NCBI GenBank assembly: GCA_023417885.1
Contig: JAEZED010000162.1
Span: forward strand, 1 to 10,841
DNA length: 10,841 nucleotides
Direction of reading: 5' to 3'
DNA from: Planctomycetota bacterium
Lineage (GTDB): Bacteria; Planctomycetota; Phycisphaerae; Tepidisphaerales; Tepidisphaeraceae
In this document: positions 6,318-10,841 of the stretch, piece by piece
Numbering within the stretch: position 1 is the stretch's first letter
Layout: each line of letters begins with the position of its first letter
Translations under genes and position numbers: made by a program
The notes under the pieces: model-generated
Told to the model about the DNA's origin: nothing
Databases searched by the model: none
The model's input: the letters and a program-made list of their open reading frames with translations, nothing else

Positions 6318-6581
6318 TTACTCTTTTCCATCCCCCTCATCGTCGGCAGTTTGGCGGTGTGGACACGAGTCAACGCGGCTGCGGACTTGGCGGGCGTGGT
6401 TCCCCGCGTTCTTGGGCGTGGACCAGACCCCAACCTTGCAGCCGGTCCGATCGTCCTGAGGGCAGTAAAGGTAGGCCCAAGCGTGCCCCTTGCATGGCAT
6501 CACCCGCCACCCGAGGGCCTCGGCATACTGGACAACCTTTTCGATCTCGCCGTCGGGGTGTCTCTTGCGCTTCGCTGGCAC
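6318..6581 (-). CDS. HicA-like small basic protein, probable toxin of a two-gene pair, 87 aa
   Basis: A small protein with a basic start (PAKRKRHPDGE), a helix (IEKVVQYAEALGWRV), a strand with GHAWAYLYCP (32-41), and a second half with WSTPKNAGNHARQVRSRV (53-70) ending in CPH. The order helix, strand with a Gly-His, strand, helix matches the double-stranded-RNA-binding-like fold of HicA toxins, where a His in that position acts in RNA cleavage; His33 would be the counterpart. Cys30, Cys40, Cys48 and Cys73 suggest a metal site. Known HicA genes also precede their antitoxin, as here. The GTG at 6581 has an AGAAGG site 7 bases upstream and is preferred; a GTG at 6602 would add 7 residues but lies within an operator-like palindrome. 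The fold assignment is inference. The protein is intact. Confidence 0.72.
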   Translation of the reverse strand: MPAKRKRHPDGEIEKVVQYAEALGWRVMPCKGHAWAYLYCPQDDRTGCKVGVWSTPKNAGNHARQVRSRVDSCPHRQTADDEGDGKE

Positions 6582-6609
6582 TATAAGACCTTCTGTTGAC
6601 ACTTGTCAA
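6580..6609 (-). promoter_or_regulatory. Strong promoter-like boxes TTGACA-N18-TATAGT overlapping the toxin start
   Basis: On the minus strand a perfect TTGACA (6609-6604) is followed after 18 bases by TATAGT (6585-6580), 5 of 6 to consensus. If used, transcription would begin at about 6573, inside the toxin reading frame and downstream of both GTG candidates. So it would either make a message lacking the toxin start (expressing the helix-turn-helix gene and hsdR), or the match is fortuitous. The -35 box is one arm of a palindrome at 6595-6610, where a repressor could block it. Confidence 0.35.
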
Positions 6610-6610
6610 C
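6595..6610. promoter_or_regulatory. Operator-like palindrome GTTGACA-CT-TGTCAAC
   Basis: Perfect 7-bp arms separated by CT. It sits immediately upstream of the ribosome binding site of the small HicA-like gene and just downstream of a possible promoter at 6687-6719. This is the usual place for an autorepression operator in a toxin-antitoxin operon, and the following gene encodes a helix-turn-helix protein. Two more short inverted repeats, GCCTT-GGCCA-AAGGC at 6611-6625 and GACCC-C-GGGTC at 6651-6661, lie next to it. Confidence 0.55.
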
Positions 6611-6689
6611 GCCTTGGCCAAAGGCGGAGTCTAAGTCTTTGTCAGGCCTTGACCCCGGGTCGGCGATTGCCGGCCCTAGACGCAAGATA

Positions 6690-6719
6690 ATAGTAGCCAA
6701 GCGACGGCAGTGGGAGCAA
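6690..6719 (-). promoter_or_regulatory. Candidate promoter for the two-gene pair and hsdR (TTGCTC-N18-TACTAT)
   Basis: On the minus strand TTGCTC (6719-6714) and TACTAT (6695-6690) are 18 bases apart; an overlapping TATTAT (6692-6687) is a better -10 but gives 21-base spacing. Transcription would begin about 75-100 bases upstream of the toxin GTG, placing all three palindromes in the leader or start region. This is a local AT-rich island in otherwise GC-rich DNA, which supports a promoter without proving one. Confidence 0.35.
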
Positions 6720-6743
6720 CGCCGTTAGGGAAAACGACGGGTT

Positions 6744-6779
6744 GTCCACGAGCCTGCACGGGCAGGAGGGTCAGTGGAC
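6744..6779 (-). terminator. Possible weak terminator or stem-loop at the end of hsdS
   Basis: Nested inverted repeats: outer GTCCAC (6744-6749) with GTGGAC (6774-6779), inner CCTGC (6753-6757) with GCAGG (6762-6766). The structure straddles the hsdS stop codon. On the minus strand the nearest T-rich stretch (GTTTTCCC) begins about 8 bases beyond the stem, so it is not a canonical intrinsic terminator. It could reduce read-through from hsdMS into the following genes. Confidence 0.3.
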
Positions 6780-7988
6780 GCCGACCTTCTCCCGTCCCAC
6801 GCCCGCTTCGAGTCGCCCGCTGAACGCTTGGTGCAGTAGCGACTGCTTCAGGGCGGCAAGCGCATCGAGCTTGCGCTCAGCGACTTCGGCAAGCCGTGCC
6901 GTTTCCTCACGCATTCGCTCGAACCGTGTGACGTGGTCGCCGATTTCGGGTCCCGGCGCTAGGGGAACGGGGAATCGTGCCAGCGCCTGTCCTGTAAAGT
7001 GCTGGATGCCCGCGCCCGTGAAGTGCGGGCGGAGGGCACCGGTCGCATCGCAGAGGTGCAAGTAGTACAGGAACCACTTCGTGTGCGCAGGTTCGTGGAA
7101 GCGCACCCGGTGGATTGCCTTCTGGATGAAGATCGGTTCGTCGCTGTCCCAGATGGCCGCACGTCCGGGATAGCCTCCCTCGCAGATGAGCAGGTCGCCT
7201 CGGCGGGCGCTGAACTTCTCCGCCTCGGAATCCTCGAACCGCATCTCCAGAACGTCGGTGAGGTCGAAGTCGAACCAGCGGACGTTGAGGTTGCGCAGGT
7301 ATGGGCGCGGCGTGCCTCGGTTCTTCCGCTTGTCGAGCATCTTGCCGAGGCAGTGGTCCGCAAGCGCGCTCACTGGCTTCTCGGCCCAGCCCTCCCGGTT
7401 CCCGTTGAAGACGGAGTCGAGGGTGCTGATGAACAGCTCCCGGGCGTTGGCGAGGTTCTTCTGGGCGTTGGCCGTCGCCGTCGCGATCCCCGCGAACGCC
7501 TCATCCAGAATCCCCACGATCCGCCTCTGCTCCGCCAGCGGCGGGAGGGGGAGCCGCACTTCCTTGAGTCGGGTCGCCGAGAGTTCCTTGAACGTTGTCC
7601 CCGTGCCGAGGGCGTTCAGCAGGTCAACGTTGGCGTACAGGTAGTAGTACAGGAACTTGTAGTCGAGCCGCTTGCCGGGGATTAGCCCCTTGCACCCCTG
7701 ATTGAACGCCATTGGCACTTCGTTGATGACGAGGTGCCCGATCGGCGCCCGTGACGAGAGAATGACCGAGTGCGGCGGAAGGAGCTTCGCCGATGAGTTC
7801 CGCATCCCATCGTCGGAAAGGTTCCTTTCGGTCTCGCTGACGTACGGGCTTGGGCGCTTACCCATCTCCGCCGGCGTAATCCACGCGTGCTTGCCGTTCC
7901 AATACGCGGCAACCTTCGTGTCGGGCGTGCCGCCGTTCAGGACTTCGCACGATTCGCCGATGGTCGTTGTTTCCCAGTCTGGCTTCAC
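6771..7988 (-). CDS. hsdS: Type I restriction-modification specificity subunit (HsdS), 405 aa
   Basis: It sets the bipartite DNA target of the methylase and nuclease. The protein shows the duplicated HsdS plan. A first target-recognition domain covers about 1-145 (TTIGESCEVLNGGTPDTK at the start, SSRAPIGHL in the middle). A central conserved helix region follows at about 146-195 (LPLPPLAEQRRIVGILDEAF), then a second target-recognition domain at about 200-345 (RNLNVRWFDFDLTDVLEM; GDLLICEGGYPGRAAIW). A second helix region at about 346-392 ends KQSLLHQAFSGRL. Its GTG start at 7988 overlaps the hsdM stop by 4 bases (GTGA), so translation should be coupled. The frame is open far upstream, but that part is antisense-style Arg/Pro-rich shadow of hsdM. 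The length is normal. The target sequence cannot be read from the protein. GC looks lower than in hsdM. Confidence 0.96.
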   Translation of the reverse strand: MKPDWETTTIGESCEVLNGGTPDTKVAAYWNGKHAWITPAEMGKRPSPYVSETERNLSDDGMRNSSAKLLPPHSVILSSRAPIGHLVINEVPMAFNQGCKGLIPGKRLDYKFLYYYLYANVDLLNALGTGTTFKELSATRLKEVRLPLPPLAEQRRIVGILDEAFAGIATATANAQKNLANARELFISTLDSVFNGNREGWAEKPVSALADHCLGKMLDKRKNRGTPRPYLRNLNVRWFDFDLTDVLEMRFEDSEAEKFSARRGDLLICEGGYPGRAAIWDSDEPIFIQKAIHRVRFHEPAHTKWFLYYLHLCDATGALRPHFTGAGIQHFTGQALARFPVPLAPGPEIGDHVTRFERMREETARLAEVAERKLDALAALKQSLLHQAFSGRLEAGVGREKVGVH

Positions 7989-9445
7989 AGCGTCCCCCCG
8001 ATCTCTTCCAGAATCTGCGCGCTCTCCGCGTCCAGCGCCTTGATTTCCTCGATGATCTCGCGCGGGTCGCGCAGGGCCGCTTCCTCCGCCTTGTTCGGGT
8101 TCTTCACCGTCAGGTCGAAGCTGGCCTTGTCCACGTGCTCCACGTCCACGACCCAGCTCTTCGGCGAGAGCTTGTAATCCTGCTGGAACGCGACGAACTC
8201 GGCCAGGTCGTCGTCGTTCAGCGCGCTGGTCTTGCCGAGGCTGCGACCGGGGTCGAGCTGGTAGTACCAGATCTTGCGCGTGGGGGCGCCCTTCTCGAAA
8301 AAGAGGACGACCGTCTTCACGCCCGCCCCGAGGAACGAGCCCGAGGGCATGTCGAGGATCGTGTGCAGGTTGCAGCTTGTCAGCAGCTCGGCCCGCAGGG
8401 CGCGGCTGGCGTTGTCGGAGTTGGAGAGGAACGTGTTCTTGATGACGATCCCCGCCCGCCCGCCGGCCCTCAGGCTCTTGATGAAGTGCTGGAGGAAGAG
8501 GAAGGCCGTCTCGCCGGTCTTGATCGGGAAACCCTGCTGGACCTCCTTGCGCTCCTTCCCGCCGAACGGGGGGTTGGCGAGGATGATGTCGTGCCGGTCC
8601 CTCTCCTGGATGTCGGCGAGGTTCTCGGCGAGCGTGTTGGTGTGGACGATGTTGGGGGCCTCGATCCCGTGGAGGATCATGTTCATGATCCCGATCACGT
8701 AGGCCAGGCTCTTCTTCTCCTTGCCGTAGAAGGTCTTCTCCTGCAGCGTCTTGAGCTGGGCCGTGGTGAGCTTGCCCCCCGGGGGGTGGCGGAGGTACTC
8801 GTAGCTCTCGCACAAAAAGCCGGCGGACCCGCAGGCCGGGTCGTAGATCGTCTCGCCGATCTCGGGCTTGAGGACGCGGATCATGGCGCGGATGAGCGGG
8901 CGGGGCGTGTAGTACTCCCCGCCGTTGCGCCCGGCGTTGCCCATGTTGCGGATTTTGGCCTCGTACAGGTGGGAGAGCTCGTGCTTCTCCTGCTGGGTGC
9001 CGAAGCGCAGCTCGTCGACGTGGTCGATGACGTCGCGCAGGTTGTAGCCGCTCTGGATCTTGTTCTTGATCTCCCCGAAGATCTCCCCGATCTTGTACTC
9101 GATCGTGTTGGGGCCGGTCGCCTTCTGCTTGAAGGCATGGAGGTAGGGGAAGAGGGAGCGGTCGACGAAGTCCTTGAGGTCGGGGCCGGTCATCGCCCGG
9201 TTGTGGTCGAGCTTGCCGTCCTTGTCCTTCGGGGCGGCCCAGGTTTCCCACCGGTAGGGGTGGTCGAGGATGTGGGCGTAGCGTCGCCCCTGAAGCTCGG
9301 CCTCGGTCGCGCGGTCGCGCTCGAGTCCATCGAGGTACTTGAGGAAGAGGAGCCAGGAGGACTGCTCGGTGTAGTCCAGCTCGCTGGTGCAGCCGGCGTC
9401 CTTCCAGAGGACGTCGTCGATGTTCTTGAAGGCTTGCTCAAACAT
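7985..9445 (-). CDS. hsdM: Type I restriction-modification N6-adenine methyltransferase subunit (HsdM), 486 aa
   Basis: It transfers a methyl group from S-adenosylmethionine to adenine N6 in the HsdS target, protecting host DNA, and forms the M2S core to which HsdR binds. The N-terminal helical domain (about 1-150; MFEQAFKNIDDVLWKDAG is typical of the family) precedes the methylase domain: GGEYYTPRPL (175-184), the SAM-binding DPACGSAGF (202-210), and catalytic NPPF (291-294). An expected C-terminal helical stretch (EEAALRDPREIIEEIKALD) closes the protein. The ATG at 9445 gives the family's usual start; only a weak ribosome site (GAG) precedes it. It is the first gene of the restriction-modification locus and overlaps hsdS by 4 bases. 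No clear promoter was found in the 168 bases upstream. It appears intact. Confidence 0.97.
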   Translation of the reverse strand: MFEQAFKNIDDVLWKDAGCTSELDYTEQSSWLLFLKYLDGLERDRATEAELQGRRYAHILDHPYRWETWAAPKDKDGKLDHNRAMTGPDLKDFVDRSLFPYLHAFKQKATGPNTIEYKIGEIFGEIKNKIQSGYNLRDVIDHVDELRFGTQQEKHELSHLYEAKIRNMGNAGRNGGEYYTPRPLIRAMIRVLKPEIGETIYDPACGSAGFLCESYEYLRHPPGGKLTTAQLKTLQEKTFYGKEKKSLAYVIGIMNMILHGIEAPNIVHTNTLAENLADIQERDRHDIILANPPFGGKERKEVQQGFPIKTGETAFLFLQHFIKSLRAGGRAGIVIKNTFLSNSDNASRALRAELLTSCNLHTILDMPSGSFLGAGVKTVVLFFEKGAPTRKIWYYQLDPGRSLGKTSALNDDDLAEFVAFQQDYKLSPKSWVVDVEHVDKASFDLTVKNPNKAEEAALRDPREIIEEIKALDAESAQILEEIGGTL

Positions 9446-9613
9446 ATGGCTCGTGGCCTTGGGCCTCGTGCGGCCGTCACACGTCTACGAAAAGGAGAAG
9501 CGGAAGGCGGGTTCCGCGGGCGGAATGTTACAGGGATTAGGGCCCGACTGGAACTCGGCCCGCAGAAATAAGGCCCCCTTCTGTTCGCCCGATGCCTCGG
9601 TTCATTCGGGTGG
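9446..9613. other. Spacer upstream of hsdM, no clear promoter
   Basis: This 168-base gap should hold the hsdM promoter. The only AT-leaning piece is around 9525-9575; a TAACAT-like box on the minus strand there has no respectable -35 partner. No convincing reading frame lies on either strand. Confidence 0.4.
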
Positions 9614-9920
9614 TCAGCGTGGTTCAGGGCAATGAGTCCCGGCGCGGTCGCCGTCGTCGTCAGCATCGCCCGCCTGCTTGTGGCGCAGGAAGAGATCTTC
9701 CAGCGCCTCCTCTCCGCCGGCGGTGGCGTAGGTGTAGCGGAGGTAGCGCCGCCAGGCATCGGAGGCGGTCTAGGGCTCGCAGGTGGTCGCGGCAGAACTC
9801 TCAAGCGGCACGGAGACGGCCGGTGCGGGCGAGGTCGCGGTCGAACTCGACTTCCTTATAGAAGGTCAACCAACCGGGGTGGTGTCGCAAGCGCGCGAGA
9901 TCGATCGACTTCGATGTGAA
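9614..9920 (-). pseudogene. Decayed gene, nonsense codon plus frameshift
   Basis: Read on the minus strand from 9920, the first piece is protein-like: SIDLARLRHHPGWLTFYKEV, then EFDRDLARTGRLRAA, an in-frame TGA (9802-9800), then EFCRDHLRALD. At about 9766 the natural reading jumps one base to a new frame that continues ASDAWRRYLRYTYATAGGEE, ALEDLFLRHKQAG and an acidic tail, stopping with TGA at 9616-9614. Removing one base at the junction restores a continuous helical protein of about 100 residues. No ATG opens it; a TAA lies just upstream of the first codons. The charged, aromatic-rich composition (Trp, Tyr, Phe) is unlike the low-complexity readings of neighbouring frames, hence the pseudogene call. 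The family is not recognised. The remains point away from the gene at 10094 and toward hsdM. Confidence 0.55.
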
Positions 9921-10080
9921 AAATTATCCTGGGCGAGTGAAGGGCGCCCGCGGTCGCGCCGAAAGAGGGAGTGTTCCTTCATCGCATCTGCTTGGCTGCA
10001 ATCAGGGCAAGGCGTTCTGGGGTAGCGGGTGTTGCGGGGGAGGCGTACCAGTCCTGGCGGAACGTTCGTCTGCCTGCGAC
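9921..10080. other. Spacer upstream of the 10094 gene
   Basis: About 160 bases between the decayed minus-strand gene and the plus-strand gene at 10094. A short AT-rich patch (GTGAAAAATTATCC at about 9916-9929) could include a -10-like TATCCT, but no -35 box stands at a proper distance. No RNA gene or clear inverted repeat was seen. Confidence 0.4.
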
Positions 10081-10086
10081 GGAGGA
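10081..10086 (+). promoter_or_regulatory. Shine-Dalgarno GGAGGA for the gene at 10094
   Basis: GGAGGA ends 7 bases before the ATG at 10094. It decides the start: the frame is open back to 9971, but that extension reads as low-complexity sequence with no ribosome site. Confidence 0.85.
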
Positions 10087-10093
10087 ATCAAGT

Positions 10094-10789
10094 ATGGGGA
10101 ACAAGAGCTACATGCCCACCCGCGAGTCGGACCAACTGGCCGTCTGCCAGAACCTGGTCGCGGTCGTGGGCGCCAATATGCCCGGTTACAAGGTGTCGGT
10201 TGAACTCATGGATGAGTTCAGCGCGGCAGTAACGGCCGCGGCGGCCGCCCTCGCCACCGTCCAGAACCAGACGACGCGCACGAAGGTGACCATCGCTGAG
10301 AAGAATGAGAAGATGGAGGCGATGCGGCGGCTCGCCCGCGCCGTTGTCGGGATTGTCCAGTTCACGCCCGGTGTGACGGATGCGATGAAGCTCGCTGCGG
10401 GCGTCACCGTTCGCGCCCAGCCGTCCCGCCACCCGGCGCCGATCGTCAAGCCGATCGTCGTTGTGAACCGCGTCGAGGATCGGCGGGTGTATATCCAGCT
10501 CCGCGGCGACGAGAACACCCGCGCGAAGCCACGTTTCTGCACGGGCGCCGTTGTCTTCAGCCACGTCGGCGAGACGGCGCCGGCCTCGGTGCACGAGTGG
10601 GATTTCGCCGCCACAGTCACGCGGACGGACGTGGTGCTCCCCTTCCCGCCGAGTGAGACGGGCGACACGGCATGGATCAGCGCCTTCTGGCAGAACGGCA
10701 AGGGAGAATCAGGGCCGGCGTCGCAGCCGATCCGGATCAACCTCCCGGCCGCCAGCGTCGTTCCGACGGAAACGGAAGAGGCCGCCTGA
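10094..10789 (+). CDS. Hypothetical two-domain protein, helical N-terminus and beta-sandwich-like C-terminus, 231 aa
   Basis: The function is unknown. The N-terminal half (about 1-105) opens MGNKSYMPTRESDQLAVCQN and is helical, with an Ala-rich segment (FSAAVTAAAAALATVQNQTT), a conserved-looking TRTKVTIAEKNEKMEAMRRLAR, and TDAMKLAAGVTVRA. After a Pro-rich hinge (HPAPIVKPIVVV) the C-terminal half (about 130-225) is beta-rich, with VYIQLRGDEN, FSHVGE, HEWDFAATVTRTDVVL and AWISAFWQNGKGESGPAS, a fibronectin/Ig-like strand pattern. I recall proteins of this plan, often starting with a YxPR/T-like motif, in planctomycetes and Bacteroidetes, but know of no assigned role. There is no signal peptide or membrane helix, so it is probably cytoplasmic. 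A strong GGAGGA site supports the start. The tail is acidic (TETEEAA). No terminator hairpin is visible in the 52 bases that remain. Confidence 0.85.
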   Translation: MGNKSYMPTRESDQLAVCQNLVAVVGANMPGYKVSVELMDEFSAAVTAAAAALATVQNQTTRTKVTIAEKNEKMEAMRRLARAVVGIVQFTPGVTDAMKLAAGVTVRAQPSRHPAPIVKPIVVVNRVEDRRVYIQLRGDENTRAKPRFCTGAVVFSHVGETAPASVHEWDFAATVTRTDVVLPFPPSETGDTAWISAFWQNGKGESGPASQPIRINLPAASVVPTETEEAA

Positions 10790-10841
10790 TAGGCGAGTGC
10801 CTTGCGATATCCCAAAGGGCCGCGGCATGGGTCACCTGCCG

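Noticed and set aside
4070..6586. 838-codon open frame on the plus strand, opposite hsdR and the small-gene pair
   Set aside because: It is the antisense shadow of strongly supported genes; the product is Val/Arg/Leu/Asp-rich low complexity with no domain, and high GC removes stops.
7989..9251. Long upstream extension of hsdS
   Set aside because: It runs through hsdM in another frame with Arg/Pro-rich low complexity; the GTG at 7988 gives the family's normal length and a 4-base overlap with hsdM.
7967..9571. 534-codon open frame on the plus strand, opposite hsdM
   Set aside because: Antisense shadow with the same low-complexity Val/Leu/Gly/Glu composition; hsdM on the other strand carries all expected motifs.
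9592..9919. Plus-strand open frames over the decayed gene
   Set aside because: Arg-rich or Gly-rich low complexity; the minus-strand fragments have a far more protein-like composition.

Overview
This is a high-GC bacterial window, most likely from a planctomycete of the Phycisphaerae type. That assignment is inference. It rests on a PEP-CTERM-type exported protein whose tail reads PTPSAAFGG...LAGLRRR, on intergenic DNA full of GC-rich dispersed and tandem repeats (CACGGAGG octamers, AACTCC heptamers, GCGACGAAG-like runs), and on general codon character. No rRNA, tRNA, CRISPR array or transposase was found.

Layout. Positions 1-385 are repeat-rich and carry no gene. At 386-1188 two small unrecognised genes converge and overlap at their 3' ends. 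At 1421-1987 (minus) lies a signal-peptide plus PEP-CTERM protein, flanked on both sides by copies of a CACGGAGG-containing dispersed element. At 2210-2686 (minus) is an unrecognised 158-residue protein. Positions 2858-3109 hold twelve in-register copies of a 21-bp unit built round a 16-bp perfect palindrome. At 9614-9920 (minus) is a decayed gene with a nonsense codon and a frameshift. At 10094-10789 (plus) is an unrecognised protein with a helical N-terminal half and an apparently beta-rich C-terminal half.

The centrepiece is a complete Type I restriction-modification locus, all on the minus strand and read hsdM (9445-7985), hsdS (7988-6771), a small HicA-like protein (6581-6318), a helix-turn-helix protein (6307-5726), hsdR (5713-3362). 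hsdM and hsdS overlap by 4 bp. The two small genes sit 10 bp apart, and the second ends 12 bp before hsdR. They look like a toxin-antitoxin-type pair inserted between the specificity and restriction genes. The gap ahead of them (6582-6770) holds a cluster of palindromes and promoter-like boxes, so the pair plus hsdR may be transcribed and controlled separately from hsdMS. HsdM and HsdS would form the N6-adenine methyltransferase and HsdR would add ATP-driven translocation and cleavage. The embedded pair could hold the locus in the genome, tune HsdR expression, or act as a back-up defence if restriction is disabled. The last three roles are hypotheses.
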